Assembly: GCF_000312425.1 (NCBI RefSeq)
Contig: NZ_HE997181.1
Location: forward strand, 3,012,729 to 3,076,728
DNA length: 64,000 nucleotides
From: Reyranella massiliensis 521
GTDB lineage: Bacteria > Pseudomonadota > Alphaproteobacteria > Reyranellales > Reyranellaceae
Direction of reading: 5' to 3'
Shown: piece by piece, positions 27,919 to 36,526 of the stretch
Numbering within the stretch: position 1 is the stretch's first letter
Layout: each line of letters starts with the position of its first letter
Made by a program: the position numbers and the translations under genes
Notes under the pieces: generated by a model
What the model was told of the DNA's origin: nothing
Database searches by the model: none
What the model saw: the letters and a program-made list of their open reading frames with translations, nothing else

Positions 27919-30102
27919 TCAATTGCGGGCGCGCTCGACGGCGTTGATGGCGGGCGTGGCGCGCAACGCCGCCGTGATGTCGGCGAGATGCTTCACGTCC
28001 GAAACCTCGACGTCGATCACCATGTCGAAGAAATCCATCGACCGATTGACGATGCGCAGGTTGGAGATATTGCCTTCGTGGCGGGCAATGACGGTCGAGA
28101 GGCTCGACAGGCTGCCTGGCTGGTTTGCCACCGTAATCTTGAGCCGGCCGGTATAGACACCACCCTCGCCGTCACCGACGGAGTCCCAGCCGACGTCGAT
28201 CCAGCGCTCCGGTGATTCCGAGAAGCTTTCGAGCGTCGCGCAGTCGATTGTATGGATGGTGACGCCCTTGCCCGTGGTGATGATGCCGACGATGCGGTCG
28301 CCGGGCAGCGGATGGCAGCAACGCGCGAAGTGCACCGCCATGCCGGGGATCAGGCCGCGAATGGCGATCTGGCCCGGCTCGCCTCGGCCGCGTGCACCGT
28401 CGGCCTTGCTCGCCTTGCCGGCCTTGGCGCGGGCGCGCGAGATCGGCACGACATCGGCGCCGCTTTTGCGATTCTGCTTGAGGCCCGGATAGACAGCGGT
28501 CAGCACTTCGCGAGCGCCGGTCAGACCGGCGCCGACGGCCGCGACGAGATCGTCGGTCGTTGCCTGCTTGAAGTTGGCGCGCACACCGTCGAGGCCCTTC
28601 TCCGTGACCTCGTATCCTTCCTCGTGGAAAGCCTTGTCCAGCAGGGACCGGCCGAGCTGGATGTATTGCTCGCGCTGACGAATGCGAATGAAGCGGCGGA
28701 TCGCGGCCTTGGCTTTGCCGGTGACGACGAAACGCTCCCAGGTCGGCGACGGTGTCTGCGCCTTGGACGTGACGATCTCGACCTGATCGCCGTTGGAGAG
28801 CTGCGTTCGGAGCGGCAGCATGCGGCCGTTGATCTTGGCGCCCACGCAGGTGTCGCCGACCTGGCTGTGCACGGCATAGGCGAAGTCGATCGGCGTCGCA
28901 CCGCGCGGCAGGGCGATCAGGTTGCCCTTGGGCGTGAAACAGAAAACCTGGTCCTGGAACATCTCGAGCTTGGTGTGCTCGAGGAACTCCTCGGCATTGG
29001 GCGCCTTGTCGAGGATGTCCATCAGGCTGCGCAGCCAGGCATATTGCGGTGCGTCGGTCGAGGGTCCGCCTTGCTTGTAGATCCAGTGCGCCGCCACGCC
29101 GCGCTCGGCCTGGTCCTGCATCTCCTCGGTGCGGATCTGGATTTCGATGCGCTGGCCGAGCGGGCCGATCACGCCGGTGTGCAGCGAACGGTAGCCGTTG
29201 GGCTTGGGGACGGAGATGTAGTCCTTGAAGCGCTGCGGCAGCACCTGATAGCGGCCATGCAGCAGGCCAAGCGCCTGGTAGCATTGCGCGATGTCGGCCA
29301 CGATGATGCGGAAGGCCATGATGTCGGCGAGCTGCTCGAACGACACGTTCTTGGTCTGCATCTTGCGCCAGATCGAATAGGGCGTCTTCTCGCGCCCCGA
29401 CACCTGCGCTTCGAGCCCTCCTTCCTCCAGTGTCCTGACCAGCTCGGCCTCGATCTGCGGCACCAGCTTGTCGCCGCGCTCGCGCAGATAGCCCTGACGC
29501 GCCAGCACCGAGGCGCGGCCGTCGGGATTGAGCTCGGCGAAGGCTAGCTCCTCCAGTTCGCGCTTCACCTTCTCCATGCCGATGCGCGACGCTAGCGGGG
29601 CGTAGAGGTCCATCGTCTCGCGCGCGATGCGCTTGCGGCGAGCCGCTTCCTTGATGTGGTGCAACGTCCGCATGTTGTGCAGACGGTCGGCAAGCTTCAC
29701 CAGCAGCACGCGGATGTCCGACGACATGGCCAGCACCAGCTTGCGCAGGTTCTCGGCTTCCTTGGTGCTTTCGGACTGGATCTCCAGTCGGCTGAGCTTG
29801 GTCACGCCGTCGACCAGCCGGGCGACGTTCTCGCCGAACATGCCGGCGATCTCGTCGCGGGTGGCGTCGGTATCCTCGAGGGTGTCGTGCAGCAGGCCGG
29901 TCACGATAGACGCCGTATCCAGGCGCATCTCGGCCAGGATGCCCGCCACCTCCACGGGGTGGGAAAAGTAAGGGTCGCCCGAAGCCCGGAGCTGGTTACC
30001 GTGCTTTTTCAGGCCGTAAACGTAGGCGCGATTCAGCACGTCCTCGTCCGCATCCGGATCGTAGGCCTGCACGCGCTCGACAAGTTCAAACTGACGGATC
30101 AT
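27919..30102 (-). CDS. Bifunctional (p)ppGpp synthetase/hydrolase (RelA/SpoT homologue)
   Basis: A 727-residue long RSH protein that makes and breaks the stringent-response alarmone. The HD hydrolase domain is intact (YFSHPVEVAGILAEM, then TGLLHDTLEDTDAT), as is the synthetase (NGYRSLHTGVIGPLGQRIE, IQIRTEEMQDQAERGVAAHW). A TGS domain follows (FCFTPKGNLIALPRGATPID) and the C-terminal ACT domain contains GSLSSLSTVIARHEGNISN. Both activities being intact fits the single bifunctional Rel of alphaproteobacteria. It lies between rpoZ and pdxJ in the same direction. Confidence 0.97.
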   Translation of the reverse strand: MIRQFELVERVQAYDPDADEDVLNRAYVYGLKKHGNQLRASGDPYFSHPVEVAGILAEMRLDTASIVTGLLHDTLEDTDATRDEIAGMFGENVARLVDGVTKLSRLEIQSESTKEAENLRKLVLAMSSDIRVLLVKLADRLHNMRTLHHIKEAARRKRIARETMDLYAPLASRIGMEKVKRELEELAFAELNPDGRASVLARQGYLRERGDKLVPQIEAELVRTLEEGGLEAQVSGREKTPYSIWRKMQTKNVSFEQLADIMAFRIIVADIAQCYQALGLLHGRYQVLPQRFKDYISVPKPNGYRSLHTGVIGPLGQRIEIQIRTEEMQDQAERGVAAHWIYKQGGPSTDAPQYAWLRSLMDILDKAPNAEEFLEHTKLEMFQDQVFCFTPKGNLIALPRGATPIDFAYAVHSQVGDTCVGAKINGRMLPLRTQLSNGDQVEIVTSKAQTPSPTWERFVVTGKAKAAIRRFIRIRQREQYIQLGRSLLDKAFHEEGYEVTEKGLDGVRANFKQATTDDLVAAVGAGLTGAREVLTAVYPGLKQNRKSGADVVPISRARAKAGKASKADGARGRGEPGQIAIRGLIPGMAVHFARCCHPLPGDRIVGIITTGKGVTIHTIDCATLESFSESPERWIDVGWDSVGDGEGGVYTGRLKITVANQPGSLSSLSTVIARHEGNISNLRIVNRSMDFFDMVIDVEVSDVKHLADITAALRATPAINAVERARN

Positions 30103-30182
30103 GGCAATCGCCCATTATATGGGGACGATTGCGCTCACTCCACGACGTTTGCACAAATAGCAGGGCTCGGCCCTGCCCCGAC

Positions 30183-30545
30183 CTATTCGGTAACGTCGTC
30201 TTCCTCGGTCATCGGCAGTGCCTTGGGCTGGGCCGCTTCGGCGCCGCCCTGCGCCAGCGCCGCAGCCAGCTCCTGCTCGAGCTCGGCCATCTCGTTGACC
30301 TCTTCGGGCTTGTCGATATCGGCATGCTTCTGCATGCCCGAGATCAGCGAATCCTTGAGGGTGGCCTGGTCGAGCTTGACCTCGGCGATCTCGCGCAGCG
30401 CCACCACGGGGTTCTTGTCGCGATCGCGATCGAGCGTGATCTGGGCGCCGGCCGAGATATCACGCGCGCGCTGGGCGGCGAACATGACCAGTTCAAAACG
30501 GTTCGGCACCTGCAAAATGCAGTCTTCGACGGTAACACGCGCCAT
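30183..30545 (-). CDS. rpoZ: RNA polymerase omega subunit
   Basis: A 120-residue subunit that helps to assemble beta-prime and forms part of the ppGpp site. The start MARVTVEDCILQVPNRFEL, RARDISAGAQITLDRDRDKN and PVVALREIAE are diagnostic. The tail after about residue 75 is acidic and alanine-rich. The ATG used is the family start; longer in-frame sequence upstream is not conserved in type. It sits 80 bp before rsh, matching the link between omega and stringent control. Confidence 0.97.
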   Translation of the reverse strand: MARVTVEDCILQVPNRFELVMFAAQRARDISAGAQITLDRDRDKNPVVALREIAEVKLDQATLKDSLISGMQKHADIDKPEEVNEMAELEQELAAALAQGGAEAAQPKALPMTEEDDVTE

Positions 30546-30636
30546 GGCGGACCTCTGAATTCCCGGGAGCCGCGGGTTATACGCCCCCACGGCCAAAAGA
30601 CAAGGGGCCAAAGGCTTCGGAAGGGCATGGGCCTCC

Positions 30637-31152
30637 CTAGAAGCGATGGACCTCCTGCTCGGGCGGCAAGGCCGCCAGCAGCGCCTGGATGGACGCCCCG
30701 GTGACCGGATGGCGCCAATCCGGCGCCAAATCCGCCAGCGGCCGCAGGACGAAAGCCCGATCGGCCATCCGGGGATGCGGCAACGTGGCTTTCCCCGGCG
30801 CTGGCGGGGCAACTTCCCCACGATAATCGAGCAAATCGAGATCGATCAGCCGCGGTGCGTTCGGCACCGTGCGAACGCGGCCGAATACGTCCTCGATGGC
30901 ATGCAAAGTCTGCAGGAGATCGTCGGCCGGCAGCTCCGTGGCAACTTCGGCCACGATGTTGACGTACCAAGGCTGGTCGGACACCGGCACGGGGGCCGTC
31001 CGGTACCAAGGCGAATGGCGCACCACATCGACCTTTCGGCGGCCCAGCTCCAGGAGAGCCGCCACCAGCGTCTCGCGTGGCGAACTGTAGTTTGGATGGG
31101 CCATGTTGGCCCCAGCACCCACAAAGATTGTTCCACCGTCCAGTTTGTCCAC
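30637..31152 (-). CDS. folK: 2-amino-4-hydroxy-6-hydroxymethyldihydropteridine pyrophosphokinase
   Basis: A 171-residue folate-pathway enzyme that transfers pyrophosphate from ATP to hydroxymethyldihydropterin before dihydropteroate synthase. Family boxes are VGAGANMAHPNYSSPRETL, HSPWYRTAPVPVSDQPWYVN, and the signature FGRVRTVPNAPRLIDLDLL with HPRMADRAFVLRPL. The GTG start has a ggaggg ribosome site 8 bp upstream; a TTG two codons earlier is also possible. It is divergent from the NYN gene, with 144 bp between the starts. Confidence 0.94.
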   Translation of the reverse strand: MDKLDGGTIFVGAGANMAHPNYSSPRETLVAALLELGRRKVDVVRHSPWYRTAPVPVSDQPWYVNIVAEVATELPADDLLQTLHAIEDVFGRVRTVPNAPRLIDLDLLDYRGEVAPPAPGKATLPHPRMADRAFVLRPLADLAPDWRHPVTGASIQALLAALPPEQEVHRF

Positions 31153-31296
31153 CAGCAAATCCCTCCAACCCCTTGTGAACTATGGGATAAAGACCTAAAC
31201 TTCAATCGCTGTGGGAGAGGCGGGGATTACAGAACTCCACCGGCTGAATAAATTTTCATTCTCCCTATGCGCATATTTCTCAAAGGGATAGCCGCC

Positions 31297-31929
31297 ATGA
31301 AGGGCAATTTTTACGAAAACGAGCGCGTCGCGCTTTTCATCGACGGTGCGAATCTCTACTCCGCCGCCCGGTCCCTGGGCTTCGACATCGACTATCGCCG
31401 CCTCCTCAAGGTGTTCCGTGAAAAGGGCCGGCTGGTCCGCGCCTACTACTACACGGCCCTGGTCGAGGATCAGGAATACTCGCCAATCCGTCCGCTGGTC
31501 GATTGGCTGGACTACAACGGCTACACCATGGTCACCAAGCCGACCAAGGAATTCACCGATGCCATGGGTCGCCGCAAGATCAAGGGCAACATGGACATCG
31601 AGCTGGCCATCGACGTACTCGAGATGGCCGAACATCTCGACCATGTGATCCTGTTCTCCGGCGATGGCGACTTCCGCCGCCTGGTCGAGGCCGTACAGCG
31701 GCGCGGACTGCGCGTCTCGGTCGTCAGCACGATCAAGTCCTCGCCGCCGATGGTGGCCGACGAACTGCGCCGTCAGGCCGACGACTTCATCGAGCTTTCG
31801 GAACTCGCCCCGCTGATCGCCCGCACCCCGTCGGAACGGGCCCCGCGGCCGGCCGCCGCCGGCGGTGCACGCGATGCAGACGCCGATTACGACGACGCCC
31901 CCTCCGAATCTCTGATGCGCTCGGCCTAG
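31297..31929 (+). CDS. NYN domain protein (LabA/DUF88-like putative ribonuclease)
   Basis: A 210-residue cytosolic protein with a PIN-like NYN fold. Acidic metal-binding residues are seen in VALFIDGANLYSAA, KGNMDIELAIDVLEMA and LFSGDGDFRRLVEAVQRRG, followed by VSTIKSSPPMVADELRRQAD. Such proteins are RNases or phosphatase-like enzymes in RNA or defence processes. The ATG after aaaggga is used instead of the one 30 bp earlier. The tail (about 30 residues) is Pro/Ala rich and acidic. A UDG gene begins 13 bp downstream, so they are likely co-expressed. Confidence 0.9.
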   Translation: MKGNFYENERVALFIDGANLYSAARSLGFDIDYRRLLKVFREKGRLVRAYYYTALVEDQEYSPIRPLVDWLDYNGYTMVTKPTKEFTDAMGRRKIKGNMDIELAIDVLEMAEHLDHVILFSGDGDFRRLVEAVQRRGLRVSVVSTIKSSPPMVADELRRQADDFIELSELAPLIARTPSERAPRPAAAGGARDADADYDDAPSESLMRSA

Positions 31930-31942
31930 GCCGCACGCTTCT

Positions 31943-32593
31943 GTGGTTGCATCACCTTTCGAAGAGCCGCCGCTCGATTGCCCGCGCTGCCCCCGGCTCG
32001 TCGGGTTCCGGCATGAACTGCAGGGCCTCCATGCCGACTGGAAGAATGCGCCGGTCCGGTCGTTCGGCCGGCTGGATGCGCGGCTTCTGATCGTCGGACT
32101 GGCACCGGGCATGCGCGGCGCGAATCGCACGGGCCGCCCTTTCACCGGCGACTATGCCGGCGACCTGCTCTACTCCACCCTGCTGAAGTTCGGTTTTGCC
32201 CAGGGCACCTACCGTGCCGACCCGAACGACGGGCTGCGTCTCGTCGACTGCCGCATCGCCAATGCCGTGCGCTGCCTGCCGCCGGAGAACAAGCCCCTGC
32301 CCGTCGAGTTCACGGCGTGCCGACCGTTCCTGCAGGCCGAACTCGCCGTCATGTCGAACCTGCGGGTGCTGGTGGCGTTGGGCAAGGGCGCGCACGACCA
32401 GATCCTGCGCGCGCTGACGGTGCGGCCAGCGGGCGCCTACCCCTTCGTCCATAATCGCCTGCACAAGCTGCCCACCGGCCTTGTGCTGGCCGACAGCTAT
32501 CATTGCTCGCGCTACAACACGAACACCGGCCGCCTGACGACCGAGATGTTCCATCAGGTCTTCGAGGGCGTGCGCAGTTCGCTGGAGACTTGA
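31943..32593 (+). CDS. Uracil-DNA glycosylase, family 5 (UdgB type)
   Basis: A 216-residue DNA repair enzyme that removes uracil and other deaminated bases. Four cysteines that could hold a 4Fe-4S cluster are in LDCPRCPRL, VDCRIANAVRC and FTACRPFL. The active-site box reads VGLAPGMRGANRTGRPFTGD, which is the family 5 form (GLAPG...GANRTGR) rather than the family 4 GEAPG, and the second box is DSYHCSRYNTNTGRLT. The GTG start is 13 bp after the NYN gene. Family 5 enzymes have broad activity on deaminated bases. Confidence 0.9.
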   Translation: MVASPFEEPPLDCPRCPRLVGFRHELQGLHADWKNAPVRSFGRLDARLLIVGLAPGMRGANRTGRPFTGDYAGDLLYSTLLKFGFAQGTYRADPNDGLRLVDCRIANAVRCLPPENKPLPVEFTACRPFLQAELAVMSNLRVLVALGKGAHDQILRALTVRPAGAYPFVHNRLHKLPTGLVLADSYHCSRYNTNTGRLTTEMFHQVFEGVRSSLET

Positions 32594-32607
32594 GCCTCGA
32601 ACGATTC

Positions 32608-33084
32608 TCAGCCGAGGGCCGACTCGATCGCCGAAGTGATCTCGCTCGCCCCTGGCCGCACGCGGCTCGGCCAGGCGCCGAGCAGGCTGCCATCCTTGCC
32701 GATCAGGTACTTATGGAAGTTCCACTTGGGAGCCGCCCCCTCGCCTGCTTCCGTCGCGATCCACTGATAGAGGGCGTGGGCATCGGAACCGATCACCTTC
32801 TGCTTGGCCGTAAGCGGAAAGGTGACGCCGTACATCGATTCGCAGAACTTGGCGATCTCCGGCTCCGTGCGCGGCTCCTGCGCGCCGAAGTCGTTCGACG
32901 GTACGCCCAGCACGACGAGACCCCGCGGACCATAGGTGTCATGCAGCTTCTGCAGATCGGTGTATTGCGGCGTAAACCCGCAATAAGAAGCGACGTTCAC
33001 CAGCAGGACCGGATGCCCTGCCAAGCTCTTCATCTCGAGAGGCTTGCCGTCAATCGTGGTGAAGTTGAAATCATGGGCGGGCAT
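32608..33084 (-). CDS. Glutathione peroxidase (cysteine type)
   Basis: A 158-residue thiol peroxidase that reduces peroxides. The peroxidatic Cys is in VNVASYCGFTPQYTDLQ, the Gln in VPSNDFGAQEP, and Trp-Asn in PKWNFHKYLIGKDG, completing the Cys-Gln-Trp-Asn catalytic set. It has Cys, not selenocysteine, and no signal peptide, so it is cytosolic. It starts 1 bp after the sulfite-oxidase-like gene and ends the operon running down from the TetR gene. Confidence 0.95.
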   Translation of the reverse strand: MPAHDFNFTTIDGKPLEMKSLAGHPVLLVNVASYCGFTPQYTDLQKLHDTYGPRGLVVLGVPSNDFGAQEPRTEPEIAKFCESMYGVTFPLTAKQKVIGSDAHALYQWIATEAGEGAAPKWNFHKYLIGKDGSLLGAWPSRVRPGASEITSAIESALG

Positions 33085-33085
33085 G

Positions 33086-33760
33086 TCAGGGCTCCTCGTC
33101 GTAGCGTTGCTCCAGCCAGGGATCGCCGTAGTTGTGATAGCCGCGGACTTCCCAGAAGCCCGGCTTGTCGAACACCGAGAACTCGATGCGCTTGATCCAC
33201 TTCGCGCTCTTCCAGAAATAGAGCTTGGGAATCACGACCCTGAGCGGGCCGCCATGTTCGCGGCTGATCGGTTCGCCGTTCCAGCTCCAGGCCAGCATCA
33301 CGTCGTCGGCCGAGAAGTCGGCGAGCGGGACGTTCGTCTTGTAGGTGTCGTAGGAGTGGAAGATGACATGCTCCGCCGACGCCTTGGGCTTCACCATCGC
33401 CAGCAGGTCGCGGGCGCTCACGCCTTCCCATCGGTTGTCGTAGCGCGACCAGGCCGTGACGCAGTGGATGTCCGTGGTCAGTTGCGTCTTCGGCAGGTCG
33501 GTGAACTCGCCCCACTTCCAGGTCAGTGGGTTCTCGACTTCGCCATCGACGAACAATCGCCAAGCGTGCGTGGGGATCTCGGGCTGGATGCCGAGATCGA
33601 GCACCGGCCAGTTGTCGACCTTGCGCTGGCCCGGCGGCAGGCGCTGGGAGTGAGCCGCCGTCTTGCCCGTCAACAGACGGCCGTCCTCGGCCCATTTCTG
33701 CTTGCTGTCGATCAGCTTGTTCTTGAGCTTACCGAACAGGGTGACGTCGTCGTCGGCCAT
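33086..33760 (-). CDS. Sulfite-oxidase-like molybdenum oxidoreductase (cytoplasmic)
   Basis: A 224-residue protein of the sulfite oxidase/YedY molybdopterin fold. The Mo-ligating cysteine lies in TTDIHCVTAWSRYDNRWEGV, and the cofactor-binding end part has HGGPLRVVIPKLYFWKSAKW and GFWEVRGYHNYGDPW. Unlike MsrP/YedY it has no twin-arginine signal: the N terminus is MADDDVTLFGKLKNKL. It thus probably works in the cytosol. The ATG is 8 bp after the acyl-CoA synthetase stop; longer in-frame sequence upstream is the shadow of that gene. Substrate unknown. Confidence 0.9.
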   Translation of the reverse strand: MADDDVTLFGKLKNKLIDSKQKWAEDGRLLTGKTAAHSQRLPPGQRKVDNWPVLDLGIQPEIPTHAWRLFVDGEVENPLTWKWGEFTDLPKTQLTTDIHCVTAWSRYDNRWEGVSARDLLAMVKPKASAEHVIFHSYDTYKTNVPLADFSADDVMLAWSWNGEPISREHGGPLRVVIPKLYFWKSAKWIKRIEFSVFDKPGFWEVRGYHNYGDPWLEQRYDEEP

Positions 33761-33768
33761 GGAACTCC

Positions 33769-35316
33769 CTAGATGCTGCGGCCTGCCTTCTCCCAATATG
33801 GGGCGCGAAGCTTGCGCTTGAAGATCTTGCCCGAATCTTCGCGCGGCAGGGCCGCACTGAACTCTACCACCTTGGGCACCTTGTAGCGCGCCAGGTGCTC
33901 GCCAAGCCAGGCGCGGACCTGGCCGGCATCCAGGCCGGCCTCGGGCTGAGCCTCGACATAGGCGCAAATCTGCTCGCCGAACTCTTCATCGGGGATGCCG
34001 AATACCGCGCAGTCGCGCACGCCCGGCATCTGGATCAGCGTGCCCTCGATCTCGGCAGGATAGATATTCACGCCGCCCGAGATGATCATGTCGCGCTTGC
34101 GATCGCACAGGAACAGGAAGCCATCGGCGTCGAGATAGCCAACGTCGCCGACCGTTACGAGATCCCCCAGCGAGACCTCCCGACGCTTGGCGTCGTCGTT
34201 GTTGTAGGTGAATTCGGAGAGATGCGGGCCGCGGACGTAGATCTCGCCGACCTCGCCCTGCTTCACGTCCTGCCCATCCTCGTCGACGACACGTAGGATG
34301 CCGCCGGGCACGATGCGTCCCACGGTGCCGGGCTTGCGCAACGCGTCCTCCGACCCGTGCCAGACGACCACGCCGGTCTCGGTAGAACCATAGTATTCGT
34401 TGATCACCGGCCCCCACCACTCGATCATCTGCCGCTTCACGGCCGGCGCGCAGGGCGCGGCGCCGTGGGTGATGAAGCGCAGCGAGGAGACGTCGTAGCG
34501 CTGGCGCACTTCCTGCGGCAGGCGCAGCAGGCGGACGAACATGGTCGGCACGATGTGCATGTGGCTGACCCGATGCTTGTCGATCAGGCGCAGCATGTCC
34601 TCGGCCTCGAAGCGCGGCTGCAGGACCATGTGCAGGCCAAGCCGGGCGCTTGCCATGCCGTAGGCTGCCGGTGCGGAGTGATACATCGGACCGTTCATCA
34701 GGATCACAGCGCCGGGATCGGGCTTCAGGCCCCAGAACATTGCGGCTTCCTGCGATGCCGCCGCCTGCTGCTCGGGCGTACTCGGCCGACGCCGCACGCC
34801 CTTGGGACGCCCTGTCGTGCCCGACGTGTAGATCATGCTGCCGCGCGCTGCCTTCGGTGGCTCGGTTCGCGGTGGCGAGGCGGCGACGAAATCCTGCCAC
34901 AGCTCCACACCGGCCGGCGCCGCACACTTCTCCGGAGGCACATTGTAGGCCGCAGCAATCTCTGGCGGCGTCGGCACAGCCAGCACCTTCACGCCCTCGG
35001 GAACGCCCCCAGCGATCTGCGCCAGCAGATCGGTATGCGCCACCAGCACCCTGGCGCCGCAGTCCTGCAGAATATGGCTCGCTTCTTCGGGCGTGAAATG
35101 CCAGTTGATCGGCACGGCATAGGCGCCGAGCTGACCCGACGCCATGTTAACCTCGAAGGTCGGGAAGTCGTTGCGCAGCATCAGCGCAACGCTGCTGTCC
35201 TCGCCGACGCCCAGCGCGGCGAGTCCGCTCGCCGCCCGCGCCGCATTGACCTGGATCTCGCTCCAGGCCCTGAAGCGATCGCCTGCCGTTACACCAGCCA
35301 TCGCACCCGCGTTCAT
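33769..35316 (-). CDS. AMP-dependent acyl-CoA synthetase
   Basis: A 515-residue adenylate-forming enzyme that activates a carboxylic acid to its CoA thioester. The phosphate loop is GSMIYTSGTTGRPKGVRRR, the A5 motif NEYYGSTETG, then VGDVGYLDADGFLFLCDRKR, SGGVNIYPAEIEG, and the acyl-transfer lysine in LPREDSGKIFKRKLR. The substrate is not readable; absence of typical aromatic motifs leaves medium-chain or branched acids plausible. It starts 4 bp after the Liv-type binding-protein gene (ggag site before the ATG), so import and activation may be linked. Confidence 0.95.
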   Translation of the reverse strand: MNAGAMAGVTAGDRFRAWSEIQVNAARAASGLAALGVGEDSSVALMLRNDFPTFEVNMASGQLGAYAVPINWHFTPEEASHILQDCGARVLVAHTDLLAQIAGGVPEGVKVLAVPTPPEIAAAYNVPPEKCAAPAGVELWQDFVAASPPRTEPPKAARGSMIYTSGTTGRPKGVRRRPSTPEQQAAASQEAAMFWGLKPDPGAVILMNGPMYHSAPAAYGMASARLGLHMVLQPRFEAEDMLRLIDKHRVSHMHIVPTMFVRLLRLPQEVRQRYDVSSLRFITHGAAPCAPAVKRQMIEWWGPVINEYYGSTETGVVVWHGSEDALRKPGTVGRIVPGGILRVVDEDGQDVKQGEVGEIYVRGPHLSEFTYNNDDAKRREVSLGDLVTVGDVGYLDADGFLFLCDRKRDMIISGGVNIYPAEIEGTLIQMPGVRDCAVFGIPDEEFGEQICAYVEAQPEAGLDAGQVRAWLGEHLARYKVPKVVEFSAALPREDSGKIFKRKLRAPYWEKAGRSI

Positions 35317-35320
35317 GGCG

Positions 35321-36526
35321 TTACTCCCGGATCACATCGCCGATCAGCTTGTAGCTTGTGCCATCGAAGCGCTGCAGGCGCAGCGACTGATAGGGCAGAT
35401 AATCGTCGGGCCCGGTTTCGATCACAATACCGGGTAAAGTGAGCGGCGTCGTGAAACCCTTGAGGCTCGTGGCCTGACGCATGAAGTTCTCGCGCGTCAA
35501 CACGTTGCCCGCCTGGCGCAGGAGATGCGCCAGAATGTAACCATTGGAGTAGCCGGCGGCGACGAAGGAGTCGTGCGGATTGAGTTCGGGCGCCCATTTC
35601 TGAGCCCAGTCGAAATACTCCTTCATGCCGGGGTCGTTTTCCCAGGTCGGATCGCCCGCACTCTTGCTGTTCGCTGCGGTGATGATCCCGGTCGCGGCAT
35701 CGGCGCCGGCCGGCTTCAGCACACCGGGAATCGACGCTGAGCCGACCGGCAGGTAGATCTGCGGCTTCCAGCCGAGTTCGTGCGCCTTGCGGATCGCCTG
35801 CGTGGCGTGCTTGCCGGTCGCCACGACGAAGAAGGCGTCGGCGTTGCTGGCGCGAAGCTGGATGATCTGGGCATCGACGGTCGGATCGGTCGTCTCGAAC
35901 GACACCTCGGCCACGATCATGCGGGCCTTGTCGCCCAGCGCATGCTTGAAGCCCTCGACATAGTCCTTGCCGAAATCGTCGTTCTGCCGCAGCAGCGCGA
36001 TCCGCGCATTGGGGGTCGTGGTCAGGATGTTGCGCGCATAGACCGCCCCTTCGGTCTGATAAGCGACCATGCCCATCATGGTCCAAGGATAGTTCTTCGG
36101 ATCGTTCCATTGCGCGGCGCCGGACAGGATGAAGAACTGCGGCACCTTCTTCTGGTTGAGATAGCGGTGCGTCGTGCGGTTGGTCGCCGTGCCGATCGTA
36201 TTGACGATCGCGAACACCTTGTCGCGCTCGACGAGCTGGCGCGTGAGCTCCACGGTCTTGGGCGGGCTATACCCGTCGTCGAGCGACAACAGGTTGATCT
36301 TGCGGCCATTCACGCCGCCTTGCGTTTCGTTAAGGTACTTGAAGTAGGCCACCTGCCCTTTGCCGACTCCGGACAACGCGGAGGCCGGCCCGCTGTAAGG
36401 CATGGTCTGACCAAGCTTGATCTCGGCATCGGACGCGCCGGGATCATACTTCTTGCCACTCTCAGCAAAGGCTGCCGTCGTCGCCATTTGAACCGCCACG
36501 ATCAGGGCGACTACACCGCGTTTCAT
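35321..36526 (-). CDS. ABC transporter substrate-binding protein, Liv/branched-chain type
   Basis: A 401-residue periplasmic protein with a Sec signal MKRGVVALIVAVQMATTAAF cut near AFAES. It matches the periplasmic binding protein type I family: IKLGQTMPYSGPASALSGVG, VNGRKINLLSLDDGYSPPKT, VERDKVFAIVNTIGTATN and RIALLRQNDDFGKDYVEGF. It overlaps the TetR gene by 4 bp (ATGA) and precedes the acyl-CoA synthetase by 4 bp. No Liv permease or ATPase is in the window, so it is an orphan that would use a transporter elsewhere. Ligand likely an acid later made into a CoA ester (inference). Confidence 0.94.
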   Translation of the reverse strand: MKRGVVALIVAVQMATTAAFAESGKKYDPGASDAEIKLGQTMPYSGPASALSGVGKGQVAYFKYLNETQGGVNGRKINLLSLDDGYSPPKTVELTRQLVERDKVFAIVNTIGTATNRTTHRYLNQKKVPQFFILSGAAQWNDPKNYPWTMMGMVAYQTEGAVYARNILTTTPNARIALLRQNDDFGKDYVEGFKHALGDKARMIVAEVSFETTDPTVDAQIIQLRASNADAFFVVATGKHATQAIRKAHELGWKPQIYLPVGSASIPGVLKPAGADAATGIITAANSKSAGDPTWENDPGMKEYFDWAQKWAPELNPHDSFVAAGYSNGYILAHLLRQAGNVLTRENFMRQATSLKGFTTPLTLPGIVIETGPDDYLPYQSLRLQRFDGTSYKLIGDVIRE

